Part shown: in pieces, positions 32,523-44,561 of the stretch | How positions within the stretch are numbered: the first letter of the stretch is position 1 | How the letters are laid out: every line of letters begins with the position of its first letter | Assembly: GCF_037126465.1 (NCBI RefSeq) | Contig: NC_088210.1 | Location: 15,649,511-15,713,510, forward strand | Direction of reading: 5' to 3' | Source: Ornithodoros turicata | Taxonomy: Eukaryota; Arthropoda; Arachnida; Ixodida; Argasidae | Length of the DNA: 64,000 nt | Position numbers and translations under genes: made by a program | Notes under the pieces: generated by a model | What the model was told of the DNA's origin: nothing | Databases searched by the model: none | The model's input: only the letters and a program-made list of their open reading frames with translations

Positions 32523-35500
32523 AAAGAATACAAAGTAACACACACTTTATTTTATGTCATTTCTAGTGTGGTTTTCACTCTTACGTGCGCTCCTCGACTT
32601 TAGAAGGCATGATATCAGAGTGCTTTTTTTAAAGCAGTTTGCGTGCAATACGTTTTGATTACATCGATGCATAAAAGGTCCCGCACCAATCGCGCTTTCT
32701 TTTAAACATAATCCAGTTTAAGATATTATACCAATTAAATACGCAATAATTACGTCCAAGACGAGCGGTGGTTTGTGCGCCACGCTCACTTCTGAGAACG
32801 TAAACAAAGAGTTATTAGTTACTGCGTCACTGAGCCTGTCCAGCAGTGCCGTCTTTTTGTGTCTTGGCTCCTCGTCTCCGTTTCAAAAGAGTTATCGTTC
32901 CAGGGATCGGCCCACGGTCCCTCTGGTGGACCAGGCGTAGCGTCCTCATTCCCACCGGCGAAATGAGGTTGGCCTTCTAAAGGTTCTAAAGGGTCTAAAG
33001 GTACTCCTTGGGCCTCCCGTTAATCCCGTTCTCCTCTTTGGCCTCCGTCTGGAAGCTTCTCCATAATAGAATCGTCAAGCTGGTATACCATTGCGCGATG
33101 TCTAGCAAGTGGAGGTGTCCTGTTGTAAAACGCGTTCGATATTCTTTAGTCTAGGCCTGTTCGAATCCATTTAAAAGAGCACGGAAGTGTTCGAAGGATA
33201 AATATGCCAGGAGGAACAAGAATTCGGATTACACTGGGACATAGTCGGGCTAACATGCACCGGGGTCGAAAAAACAGAAAACAAAACAAAAAACAAAGTA
33301 TAACGGTGCGTCATGGGCGAATGAAAACTGCAGAATGTTGTGCGGAATCGAGTGTTCTAGTCTCCTGAATGTTTTCTTCATGATGACCCATTAATTAATT
33401 AGGCGCAGTTAGCTAGTTTTTAATTGTTCGTCCTAGCGTTCAGACGTGAATTAGAAAGTTGTAGAGCGTGTCGAGAAATACCCATCGCAAAATGTTTCCT
33501 ACGGCATACGCTTTGCGTGCAGTTTTTTTTTTTTTTCCTGGCTTCCGAAACCCGAAAATACCACGTGATTTTTATGCTTATTTTATTACATTTATTTATA
33601 TGTCCACGTTAGTCTGAGTTCGCCGTTGGCAGTCTCCCGCGCGCGACTGGGATGGGACCATTTTTTCCGGGGCCATTTCCGAAAAATGTGATTTCGGTTA
33701 CCGGTTCATATATGAATCGGTTCAAGCGTGAACGCGCACAACTTTGGATGCGATATTTGTATCGCTTTACAAGCGGTGATTAGTGGCGCTAGTACGCGCT
33801 TCTGTTAAAGTAGATCGCTTCGTCACGTGTTCTTCATTCAGAAGTTGTGTAGACAACGTACCACGCTATGCACTTGGACACATAATTGGCATGACATACG
33901 CATCCTATGACACGTATTGCGTAGGTCCCTTATGTGCTATGAACTGTATTATTGTGATCGTTTAAAATCCAAGCGTTGCACGTTGCTTGTTTCCACGTCT
34001 GTTTGCTGAACGCACGCAGTTTTTCTTGCCTTGTAGCTCGTTACAGCTCGAGCGAAATGAATGTACACGAGGTAATACCCAGACCACAACAAATAATTTT
34101 ACGGGGAATGTCGCCAACGGCAAAGGTGCGTCGAAAAAAAAAAGAGTTCACTATTTCTTTGACATGGCAGATGGCACCACCATCGTTTCGGAGCGTAACA
34201 GATAAATTATGCTCATTTATACCGGTTTGCACTTTGTAGCTCATTTTGCGACATCCACGCAGCCTGCAGATACATCCTAGAGAGAGAGAGAGAGAGAAAA
34301 AAAAAAAGAATACCGGTTCCACTGTTTGGTAACCGCAAATATTAAAACGACGACTACCTTAACCGTAACCGCTCTGAGTTCTGACACTGAACCGTAACCA
34401 TAACGGAAGCAATATTCGTTTCGGTTTCAGCCCCTGGTTACAACCTCAGTTCGTATAGGGAATACCATATATTCGACTCAGAATTCCAACACATACCGGT
34501 ACTCGCTTCGGTATTCGACAAATCCGAATGTTTGCATAGCCTTTCATCATCCTCGCATGTGTTTAATGACTCAGTACTTGCACAAATAGAAACAAACAAA
34601 AGTGGCCTTGCAAGCCTTTTTACTCCTCGGCAGCCCCCTCTTTTGAGAATTTAATACGCAATATATGATATGTAGGTGCTTCAACATAAACACTTGGGGG
34701 TTCCCCTCCCTCCCTCCTCCTCTCAAGCCACGTGGCAGACTGGCGCCTAGCGCCATCTTTATGAAGAAGTTCGCGCTCTCATATCCAATACATGCTGGCA
34801 GAACATTAAATAAAGTTAGAAACCCGGCGGTTTGATACCTCATTTCTAAACTCGATAAGAACCCCCAGCGCAGAGGAAACTCAACCGACACGATAGAAGT
34901 AGGCGCACTGGACTGATAAGAACTTTATTGGACGAAACCGCTTTGCTTTTATAGCACGATGAACAGCAATCAGAGGGGGCCTATCGAGGGCTGCAGCGAT
35001 ATGGAAATGAAAACAATCGGTGAGCAACAAATGGCGTTTTGGTAGGATATTTAACGACCACAAAGGGAACCAATCCGAGTAGAAGGCGTGGCTTGGCTAT
35101 GGCGTTAAAAGCAATGTGTTTGTCGGTTCAGTGCCTGCTCATGTCCTGTCAGAATGTCGTCATTATTGTGTGAGTGGACCGGAGTTGTTTGCAGACAGAC
35201 GCGGACCCGTTCGACGAGCTGGCTGACTTGACGTAAGTCAACCCGACTTCATGTTATTAGGCAGTTTTCGAAAACCGTTGGTGAAGTTATCGTGCCTATC
35301 GGAAGCAATGGCAGTCGTGTGTGACCCAGAATCTTATCCGCTGATTGGCTCCGGTTGATACGGTTCGACGCAAGCCACGTTATCAACGGTTTCCTAAAAC
35401 TCCCTATTACGTCCAGCGTGTCATGTCTCATCAAGACGATGTGTGACTTCCGGATACGTGCATGTCGATGGACTTTAGGTGCTTCCTTGCACTTTGTGAC

Positions 35501-35754
35501 TGGTGATGGAGCCGCTTTAGCGTGCCAGTAGTACGATAAGTTCGTGCATGACAGCGCTGCGCAATGCTGACTGAATATACTTTCACTCATATGGTTTGAA
35601 GTAGCGCGATGTTTGGCGACTCTCGGTTTGGGAAGCGCGGTGGGTCCGTAAAGCACGCTTTACTGAACACACCGGAGTTTTAGGTGAAATCAGCTTGCAG
35701 AGCACGGGCTCCCGCAATGCGCGTAGGTGAGACAAACTTACAAACCGACCGGTT
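32523..35754. other. Intergenic, no confident gene
   Basis: Contains the weak minus-strand relic (32810-33115), a short R-repeat fragment near 33600-33655, a GA run near 34280, and AACCG/CGGTA words near 34310-34450. A 135-codon minus frame at 35249-35656 has no recognisable domain. Confidence 0.4.
32810..33115 (-). pseudogene. Possible coding relic on the minus strand
   Basis: The minus strand reads MVYQLDDSIMEKLPDGG, then after one stop codon EGPWADPWNDNSFETETRS, an acidic Pro/Trp-containing sequence with protein-like composition. One in-frame stop and no splice signals suggest a decayed gene or retroelement fragment. Weak evidence. Confidence 0.2.
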
Positions 35755-35872
35755 GCTCGAAATAACGCGATCGAAATCCCCGTTGCAAAATAAACTGCTG
35801 GAAACTAAACGTCTCGTAGTCCTCCGACTGAAAATAGACTGCCTATGATGCACAGTCGCGCGGGGAGAAATG
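35755..35872 (-). repeat. Dispersed repeat R, right half, inverted (copy 4)
   Basis: GATCGAAATCCCCGTTGCAA, then AATAAACTGCTGGAAAC and CACAGTCGCGCGGGGAGAAA match the right half on the other strand. Confidence 0.75.
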
Positions 35873-36461
35873 CCAAACAAAGATATGAAAAAAAAAAAAA
35901 AAAGAAGAAGAAGAACCAACGCCGAAACTTCTTTGGTAGCGCTAAAATATGCGGACGGACACAAGAACATGAACACATACATAAGGGGCCACTTTCTTAC
36001 TGACCCTAACTCCAGTATTTAAGCATAGAAAAAAGAAAAGAAAAGTAGTTTCTTCTTAGTCAAGGCTGGAGACGATATGCTGATAACAAGTATCGCTCCC
36101 TTTATAAATCAAAAACGGCTCTCCTATCTCTCTATCTCATTTCCTGTGTGATCGCATTTTTATCTCCGTTCCACCGAATTCTGCCTGACGTGTGCGTTCT
36201 CTGAAATGTAGTCCTATGTTTCCCGCGAACGTGAAAAATTTTATGTACAGTTTTTGTGTTCGTTAATTCGGGTGTTAATGTGTCTTTCTCGGATTGTCCC
36301 ATATAAGATCTCCATAAGTGAGGGGAATATCATAGAGGACGCCGGTGGTGTATTGCGGTCCTATTTACTTTTTGTATTATGGGCGGTCGATATTTTACTA
36401 TTTCCGCCGCAAACAACGCGAACTTAAAACTTCCTTGTCAATTTTACATGGTGATCATCCC

Positions 36462-36595
36462 GGATGACATCGTTCGCGCCCCTGATTTGTTGAAAGCGGG
36501 AGGCGTACACCTTTTTTTGTACTGCATAAGTGGTACAAAAAAGGCGTACGCCTCCCGTTTAAAGAAAAAAAAATATCAAGGGCGATGTCATTCGG
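36462..36595. repeat. Hairpin MITE
   Basis: CGGGAGGCGTACACCTTTTT pairs with AAAAAGGCGTACGCCTCCCG. The outer GATGACATCG pairs with CGATGTCATTC. The loop is about 15 bases. Confidence 0.75.
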
Positions 36596-36599
36596 AAGT

Positions 36600-36970
36600 A
36601 TGGTGGGAGGACCTCGATATTCCCCTTTGCGAAATCCCAGATCTCGAAATTCACGTTCTCGAAACAAGGAAAGTCAACGGGAACGTTCGATTGCTTCGTA
36701 AGATGATATGCCGTGTTTAAATACGCAATATCCCCATTTAACCACTCAAATTCACGAATTTTCGATATCTGTCCAAGTCGGTTTAGCGAACGGTTACTTT
36801 ATTGTTGGGGTAGTCGAAGTTTTGTGTTTGCATTTGAATGTAAAGTTATTCAAAGTGTGCTGTTGACAGTTTTCCGCGCGACTGTGCATTTTTATAGTCA
36901 GATAACACTTAATTTACAGTGGTATATTTTGCAACGGGGATTTCGATCACTTTATTTCTGCGTGCAACGG
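36600..36970. repeat. Dispersed repeat R, both halves (copy 5)
   Basis: CTCGATATTCCCCTTTGCGA through CAACGGGGATTTCGATCACT, the fullest copy together with copy 2. A tRNA-headed element is inserted at its right end. Confidence 0.75.
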
Positions 36971-36990
36971 TGGAGAACACATGGCACTTT

Positions 36991-37109
36991 GAAAGATGAA
37001 AGTCACTGAAAAGGTTAGCCAGCTGTAGGGATCGAACCCACATCTTCTGGATTACCGGTCCAGGGCTCTACCGGTCCAGCCTCAGAACATCAGTTTCTCT
37101 CTTGTTCAA
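36991..37109 (-). mobile_element. Short tRNA-headed element
   Basis: GAAAGATGAAAGTCACTGAA to CATCAGTTTCTCTCTTGTTC, with a minus-strand tRNA-like segment truncated at its 5' part. Near-identical flanks (ATGGCACTTT at 36981-36990, ATAGCACTTT at 37111-37120) look like a target duplication. Confidence 0.75.
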
Positions 37110-37120
37110 CATAGCACTTT

Positions 37121-37639
37121 ATAGTGCTCTTTTTTTGGGGGAGGTGGGGCGGGCTATAGGGCTTAGTCTGGGGGTGGCAGAAGTCGTAGGGTGCCATGTT
37201 CAAAAATCGCTTCTACGCCGGCAGTCTTTCTGCTCTGCAGTCCTCCCTCAAGTTATCCTTTTGTCCCCCCTGCCCTCGCGTCCTTGAAACTGCTATTCCC
37301 AAATGGCGGAAGTATCCACTCTCCCTTCTAAATTTTCCCGACGGTAGTATGCGGAAAAGGGCCTCAGGCAAGAACAATTGTTTGAGCCGAAGAGTTCTCC
37401 CCTGCTGATACCTTGACCACTGATATGCTTGCACCTGGAACAACGACGGCGCCAAGGCGTCGGGACAGCTTGACCCCTTTTCACAGCTCGCTTCGGATTC
37501 CATTTGTTCCGAGAGGGTTTCTGGACCGTGAGAAGGCGCTTTGTAACCTCGGGTGATCACAACACTGTGCGAAGATTTACGGGAAGACACCTCTTTCGGT
37601 CGTTCAGTGGTTCAGTTTTTCAGTGAGTTGGCAGACGAC
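37121..37639. promoter_or_regulatory. Candidate upstream region of gene A
   Basis: Holds the 5' flank and presumed leader of the candidate first exon. No TATA box or clear core motif is seen. Assignment depends on exon 1 being right. Confidence 0.25.
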
Positions 37640-37674
37640 ATGGTAGTGCCGCCAGGAGCGAACGGGAAGTTGAG
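37640..37674 (+). CDS. Gene A candidate exon 1 (start codon)
   Basis: ATG in good context (GACGACATGG) followed by MVVPPGANGKL and a consensus donor GAG|GTGAGG. It leaves two bases, exactly what exon 2 needs, since exon 2 opens with one base completing a codon. The choice rests on phase and signal strength alone, and another upstream first exon is possible. Confidence 0.4.
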
Positions 37675-40600
37675 GTGAGGCGGACGTCTCAATCAGTGAC
37701 TTAGTTTCCAAAATTACTATTATTATATTGGTTTGCGAATTGATTCTTCTTCCAGTGGTCCCTGTCTTTTCCCTTCTTTTTATTTTGTATGTGTGTGTGT
37801 GATATTTATTCGCGGTTTGATTTCGTATTTGCGATTTCGGCTTCTTCGCATTTGAATTCAAAAGGGTCATTTGGGAGAGTAGGGAATGCGTGCCAGGGAG
37901 TTGAATTATGGGTATCTTGTGGCGAGACGCAAGTGTAGTTTCGGTATGCACTGCGCTGTGTCGCGACTTTGCTTAGCTTCACGTGAAGGAACCGCGTACG
38001 CAGACGCAAAAAGGAAAAATGCCTGTTTCTTTGAGATCGAAGTTTGATTTCTGCCACTTTCTGTGTCACACAGCATCGTAGCTGTGGCGCACGTGCATGT
38101 TTGCGTGTTGCGTTGTCTTCTGTGTTCTTCAATCTCGAAGTTTTCAGCACGAATGTCTCTCGTTGGATGCAAGTCATGCGCGAGCACGGAAGATACCGTA
38201 TTTTCAGTTGCATAACGCGCGCGCTACGCATTGTAAAAAGGGTCCCGGACACAGCAGAATGAGGTACCGTTGGAAGTGCACGCTTTACGCGAAAAATTTG
38301 TTTGTACACTTTTTATTAGCACAATAACCTGCGCGTGAAAGACGAGGACGAGAGCGACGAATCATAAACCAGCACGAGGCTTGCGCGAGGAGCACGCGCC
38401 ATTCCGTTGCAGTTCTAGCGTTCCCTGGCGCTTTTCGTCTGCGAATAAGGGCGTGAAGATGCCAGTAGCTGTCGTTACGGGACCCTTCGCTCATTCTCTT
38501 CATGAACCTCGAAGTGTGTGGAAGCCCTGCATGGATTTTAGATGATGAGCTTGGGCAGATGGCATAATGTCGTCCTTCCAACGTTGGGTATTATCTCCTT
38601 AAGACATCGTTTTCGGCGTTCTTCGCCTACTGTCTTTTCGCAGGCCCGACGCTTTCCATGAGCGTTTTGTGTTTGGTGATAATGATTGTTAGTGGATGTG
38701 TATGTAAGTTGTGTAAGCACCATAGACAAGTATTTTGCGAGGGATTCTATCGGAATTGTGCAGGGAGAGGAGGACGTCAGCTCGTTTTGAGCCTCGCAAA
38801 TGCACTACCAAAGGTTTGGACCCCTGAAAGCACCACCCTTGTCCACACCACTGAGTTCTTGCTTGTTTGAGGATCTCCAGCATGTGCTGCAGGGCAGGAC
38901 CTTGCATAGTTCTGGCCACCTGTGGTCCTTTAAGAGTGCTCCGAAAATCTGACACCCAGTGCTTGAAGCAATGTTTCATTCCCACTGTCCTCGACTGGGA
39001 TTGAGTCCCCAATCTTGAGTACTGCGTGATTGCTGACTGTTGACCAAGGATGGCTGTAGTGCATGATCTTGAGTGCCTTTCATGTGTGTCCTGCATGTTC
39101 ATTCAGGTTTTCATGCTCCTAAACAATTGCCTGTTTACTTTTTTCCAGGTTACAACACCTACCTCCGGAGGACAAGACTCATCTTCAGAGGAAGAGGTGG
39201 GCCATGCATCTACCTGTGGTACCTGTAGCGATGAAGCAGACGTGCACTGTTACTAAGCCTAAAAAGATCAAGCTCCCCAAGGCTCCGCCTCCAGGACCTG
39301 CTGCAGCTTCAAAGGAAGCTGTGGCACAGACAGAAAAAATCCTCAACACGTTGCGGATTGTAAAGGCGAAGAAAGCTGAAAGCATGAAGAAGCTAACCCT
39401 TGCTGAACCCTTGTCAGAAGCTCCAAGAAACGTGCTGCCAGCCATAGGAGCAATTGGGAAACCTCTGGCCAACTATAGAATACCAAAGAAGAGGGCAGAG
39501 CCTGCACATCTTGAAGCCTCGTCTCCAGTCTTCCAGACTAGAAGACTTTCCAGTGACTCCGACAGCCAAAAGTCGCCAGATTCACCCAAGCGTCCAGTAC
39601 AGTTGTCTCCACAAACTCCTTCGAAGCAGCCTGCCAAGTTTCCGAGGACTCCGGTGAAGACACTGCCATTGGACAGAATACTAGAGGACATGGACAAAAC
39701 TCACGGACCTCCCGTCCGCAAACGAAGCCTCGATGCAAGTCCAGAGAGGGCTGTTCATCAGATGCAGAGTAAGGGCCTTACAAAGTCCCCGTCGACACCT
39801 TCATTGCCCTACCACCAAGCTTCGATGCACACCCCCAACCACAAACAGTTCCTTGGTCCAAGGTGTTTTTACCAGGAGCACCCGACACAGAAACGCCTAC
39901 TGTGTAAGGAGTGTAAACGGAGGTACGCGTCGGACTCGTCCAGTGATGGCACTTGTGTTGCTTGTCGTCTTAACAAGGACATCACAAACGAACAGGCAAT
40001 CCTCAGGACAAGTCCTAGTAAAGACCGCAAGATGGGTGCTGCAGTGCAGCTGCCTACGAAACCATTTGAGAAAAAGACTCGAGCGAAGGAAACAAGGCGT
40101 AGCAAAGCAAAAGCACAGAAAGAAGCCAAGAAGAAAGAGAAGCAGCGGAAGAGGAGAAAGAAAGTAAAGAAGGGAACTGCTCTGCCCTCTGGCAACACGG
40201 GGGCTCCAAAGGCCTTGCCTGCGATCAGCACCCCAGCTGTCGCACAGAGTTCTAGTGACGGGCCCACTCAAAGTGCGACTTACGGTGTTTGTGAGGAGGG
40301 TGCAACCTCCAGCAATATCAATGTGTCTTCTGCAAAGTCTAACAGTTCTAGAAATGGAAGCGTGTCCTCGCAACACACCCTGGCAGAGTCTCATATCGTA
40401 CCAGGTAGCGGAGATGTTTGTGATGAATCCAAAGAAACCACGCCTTACAGTGAAATCTGGTCAAGTGTGAAGGGGCAGGAGGACAAGACTGCGTCGACGC
40501 TGCCAGGAACGGAAGAGAGAACTGACGCCTCGGACGACTGCGGGGATGACGCTGACACACAAGGCATTGCATCTGATTACGATTCCGAGCCAGAGTGGAT

Positions 40601-42986
40601 CGTTATTGAGGATTTACCTTGTACGGACACTGCAGATGTCTCCAAGCCTTCGGGTGGTGCATCTCCTGCGCCTGGTGAGCAGGACTCTGACGTCGTAGTG
40701 GTGGAAAAGGGCCCTGTGGAGGTCATTGTTATCGACGACCTGAGCAGTGATGAAGCATGTGAACAGGACACACCTCAGAGCCCTCAGAGGAACGTGCCGT
40801 TTTCTCTGTCCATTGAGTCGGGCATGCTGTCGGTCACCCTTGGCAGCGAGGCCTCCGACTTGGACGAGACGCTAAGTGTAATACGTGCAAGAACTGTGAA
40901 GGAAGTCGTTTGCAGCACTGAATCCGAAGCAGACGACGCATCTGATGATGGGGCACCAAAGGAGAAGGTTTGTGGCACCGAATTGGAAGCAGGCAATAAT
41001 TCTGATGTTGCAGCACCTGAGGATGTTGTTCTCAGCATCAAATCTGAAGCAGATGATGTTTCTGATGATGTGACACCAACCATCTGTGACCAAAAAAGTG
41101 ACTTTCTACAGGGACCTTCTAGTAGCGCCTCAGGAGCCCCTGCAGCTGGGGCCACTGAGAACGCTGTAGCTCATGTAGCAACTGGTGATTACATGCCCAA
41201 TACCTCTACAGAACCTTATCCAAGCGAGTTACTGGCCAATCTCTACTATTGGCCCGAAGACAACGTCGGCACCAAAGCTGCGGACGCGTTAATGCAAAAG
41301 TATGTGGACTGCATCGATAAAGTCTTCGACTTGCTCGAGAATTGTGACACCGAAATGAGGTCTGCACTTGTGAGTGCCTTAGTTCCTCATGGCTTTTTGT
41401 CCCTGAAGAGGATCATGGATTTAATTCAAGCCATCACTGAAAAAACTGGATGCGAAGACACTATGAAAGCCTCGTCATTGGGATTGCGCATCTTCACACT
41501 CTTCGAGGGTCTTCCGAAGCCGCAACCGCGCCAAGATGAACAGTCAAATAAAGCCACGGAAACTCCTACAGCCGTTTTGGAGCCGGCGTTCACAACGAGT
41601 GGGACTATGTGTGACACCAGTGCCGATCTGGACTCTACGGCTCTGAGCAACAGCGAAGTGTCCAAGGGGTTGGATGAGATCCTCCAAGGGGTCTTCAGTA
41701 ACAGCATATTGAAGTAAGTTGTATCTACAGTGCAATGTAAGCACTCTTGTATTTAGTTGCCAGCTTTGCTTGTAATGGTACACATTTTCTTTTTTTTTTT
41801 TCTTGTGCTGAAATGGCTGTTGCACTCTTGAAGGAATAGTGCAATGACCCTCCAAAATTTTTGTTTTTGTATGTGGCACGAAGAGCAGAGCTTGATTGGA
41901 TTGAATTGCTGAAATTACATTTAATTGACTGCACAAGGCACAAAGATTGTACACTAGATGGGTTGCAGGGAATAGTTACAGGAAAAAATTGTAGCACTGA
42001 CACTGCCCAGATCTGGTGAGAAAAAAAAAATCTGACTTAATTCAACTAAAGTCGTTAGTGCCACAGGCCACTAGAGCACTTGCATAAAAATGCTTCTGTT
42101 ACTGGTAAATGTATTGGTGTTCTGATCAGATAAACCCTTTTGCAGGTCTCTTCCCCTGGAGCAACTGCTGAATGATCACTCACCTGAAATACCAATAGCA
42201 TCCCCTCTGAGGCCAAAGCCAGAGGAGTGTGCGCGCGGTGCCCAGCCACCAGGAAAACCGGAGGCACAGCCGTGTGTACAGACGAACAAGGCACCGACGA
42301 AGAGGCTTCACAAGACCGTGGGATCACAGACTGAAGAAACGACCCATGCATGCATGGGGAAAAAAAGGAATATGGAAAAGATTCCAAAAGCAATGGTCCG
42401 GCCCAGAAAGCCATCCCACGATCCCAGCAGACCTCCAGGCTCCTCGTGTGCTGCACCTCAATCTACAAGTGTACCCTGGCACGGCGGCCACATCTCCGTG
42501 GAACATTCCTTGAACAGGGGAGAGCCCTGTGCTCTTTCATCGAGTGTTTCATTCCAGCAGGCTTACCCTGCTCACAAGAGTGCCTCATCATCAACCATGA
42601 ACTGTGCAGTGCCTTACAGTGTCCCACCTACCGTCGCGTACCAGCAAGCTACTGCTGCTCAGAGTAGCACGCCACTTTCTTTGAACAGTGCAGCGTCTAG
42701 TGCTGCATTCCAGCATGCTGCCTATGCACACAACAGTGCAATGTCTAGTGCTGCACGTGAGCAAGCCGCGCTTGCCCAGAGTAGTAGGCGGCAGTACGGT
42801 GTTGGGAACTATGACTACTCTCACTATTCACAAGCTCATACTCAGAGCCAGCACCCTGTCCAGTCCTACCCACTGCCAATGAACAACAGGACACTGGCAT
42901 TCAACAGTAGAGCGCAATACGACGTACCATATCAGTACAGTAACAACCCCTATCTGCAGTGCCTGGAGAAGCTGAGTTTTGTATAG
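37640..42986 (+). CDS. Gene A: large, mostly disordered, probably nuclear protein of unknown family (three-exon model)
   Basis: The spliced model 37640-37674, 39149-41713, 42146-42986 sums to 3441 bases, exactly 1146 codons plus stop. Features in order: basic and Ser/Pro-rich N-terminus with many SP and TP sites (about 31-240); paired CxxC motifs (264-267 and 281-284), possibly a zinc ribbon; a Lys/Arg/Glu stretch near 300-350 that could be a nuclear-localisation signal and coil; two hydrophobic-acidic motifs resembling SUMO-interaction motifs (about 496-500 and 537-545); an acidic segment repeated three times (about 595-655); a predicted helical block near 720-780 with LMQKYVDCIDKVFDLLENCD; and an Ala/Gln/Ser/Tyr-rich C-terminus. 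I do not recognise the family. A chromatin- or transcription-linked role is only inferred from composition. Confidence 0.75.
37675..39148 (+). other. Gene A intron 1 (inferred)
   Basis: Bounded by GTGAGG and TTTTTTCCAG. Contains no recognisable element. A segment after TTTCGCAG near 38645 could be a further short exon, but no phase-consistent donor was found. Confidence 0.4.
39149..41713 (+). CDS. Gene A main exon (855 codons)
   Basis: The reading frame is open from the acceptor TTTTTTCCAG at 39148 through 41713. The first in-frame ATG is codon 19 of the exon, so the open frame before it (LQHLPPEDKTHLQRKRWA) supports an upstream exon. The apparent stop at 41715-41717 lies inside a perfect donor GTAAGT (41714-41719). 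Splicing there joins AA to the G at 42146 and continues the same frame. Product features are given in the whole-gene entry. Confidence 0.88.
41714..42145 (+). other. Gene A intron 2
   Basis: A 432-base intron with GTAAGT donor and a pyrimidine-rich TTTTGCAG acceptor. Removing it keeps the frame and removes the apparent stop. Confidence 0.8.
42146..42986 (+). CDS. Gene A terminal exon
   Basis: The acceptor is CCCTTTTGCAG. The exon encodes SLPLEQLLNDHSPE, then basic KKRNMEKIPKAMVRPRKP, then low-complexity Ala/Gln/Ser/Tyr-rich sequence with repeated FQQA, YQQA and FQHA blocks, ending at a TAG (42984-42986). Length and phase fit the main exon. The tail resembles prion-like or activation-type regions in composition only. 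Confidence 0.82.
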
Positions 42987-43225
42987 ATTGTTGTTCTATT
43001 GTAAATACTTTGTTTTAAGTTGTAAAAGTACCTGCTATATTTATCCAAGTAATTACGTTGTCAAAGGACCTGACTTGAGATTTCTGTTTAAAATCATTGT
43101 AATTTTGTCATTACATTCATCATACCCTCATGGGACCTTTTACCAGATGTGCAATAATGCAGGATTTTTTACGCAAATTGTTTTAAATATGACCAAGGTG
43201 CCATGTCATGACTGGTAGTTTGTGA

Positions 43226-43231
43226 AATAAA
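43226..43231 (+). terminator. Poly(A) signal of gene A
   Basis: AATAAA lies 240 bases after the stop codon, in AT-rich 3'UTR-like sequence (42987-43250), followed by a GT-rich stretch. It fits as the main cleavage signal for gene A. Confidence 0.65.
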
Positions 43232-43250
43232 AAGGCTGTTGAAGAACTCT

Positions 43251-44557
43251 TGTATCTAGTTTTCCTACAACTGGTGGGATTCGAAGGTAGCAAAGGTAGC
43301 CCTTCCCTCGACTGCAAGATATAGTGATGGGAGAATGGTTTGTGAATTTGGCTTGTTTTGTGCTATATTACTGCTTTCGCCCTCAAATTAAAAGCGGGCT
43401 CGCGGATGGACAAGTTTGTCTTGCCATCTTAAAATCGAACAAGCGCAATGCTTGCCCACGTCACATTTCAAAAAGTTTTACTTCCCTCTCCCTAAAAACT
43501 TGAGAGCAGGCACTCTCTAACAACAATAATGGTGCCGTGATGTGTGTGTGGGGAGGTGAAGTGATGCCGAAGGGTAAGCAACAGGGTAAAGCAACACTAG
43601 TGCGCAAGTAAGATGGAAAAAGTGTGTGTTATCGTGAAGTTTCGGTTTCACTTTCCCTAGAAGTTCTTTCGTGAGGTGACTGGTTTGGTCCTCTCTTGCT
43701 TCTTTAACTGTCGTGGTGTCGTGGCCGTGATATATGACTCTGACGTAATACATTGCAATGTACATAACATGACATACAAAATGTGTAGTGTTATAGTTAT
43801 AAAGTCTACGATAGGTGTCTCTGGGTCCAACTTTTTAACGTCATACAAGATGGCGACGGTGTATGTTTGTTTATAGGAGGTCGACACTTCGTAAGTGTTT
43901 ATAAACTTCCTACAGGCTGTTATTTTTAGGAGCAATTTTTATTTTATTTTCTGTCAGGAGAGCTTAAGCAATTTAGCTGGAGTCTGGTTCCGGCTTCTGT
44001 CCAAAAAAAGAAGCTCTCACTGAATTAACAGCAATAAGTGTGCTCACACCGGGATTCACTCTGTCATTTCCGTTACAACGCCTTGATTCCGCTCCGCTGT
44101 GCCAATGTTATGCTGTGTCCCTTGATGAGGTTGCACGGCAAGGAAGATTTTTTTGGAATGTAGTACTTGTCTTGGGCGTTTCATGCGCGCCACGCCTCCA
44201 ATGAGCACGGTGAACTTCTGAACTTATCTGCTAACTGTTACCGTGGCATAGTCAACAGTATGAAAGTGCATATACCACGTGTGAGATTTCAACTCACGTC
44301 TGTACAACAGTAAATTGGGAGAACCGGTCACGTGGACTGAGGAACTGTGCTGGTTCATCCACCTAAATGCCTTGGCCATAACTGACCTGTCATTGACTCA
44401 TGCGGCACAAACCCCGAATGATTAGTACTGATAATGATAATAAAAGCAGGAGAGTTCAAAAATTCATGCTTCCTAAAGCTAAAAGGAAATGTTAGGCAAC
44501 ACTTTTCTTGTGTTGCTAAACTTTCGCACAGTTCGTGTTAACCGACTAGGGAGGAAT
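43251..44557. other. Spacer between gene A and the myosin gene, no gene seen
   Basis: Only short frames and no recognisable repeat family. Confidence 0.4.
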
Positions 44558-44561
44558 GGTA

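Noticed and set aside
35249..35656. 135-codon minus frame
   Set aside because: Composition is mixed and no motif is recognisable; no plausible splice partners.
37806..38309. 167-codon minus frame inside the proposed gene A intron 1
   Set aside because: No recognisable domain, overlaps several other frames, and no start context or splice support.
38646..38702. Extra short gene A exon (PDAFHERFVFGD-like reading)
   Set aside because: Acceptor-like TTTCGCAG is present, but the frame meets a stop before the good donor GTAAGT, and the earlier GTGATA donor is weak.
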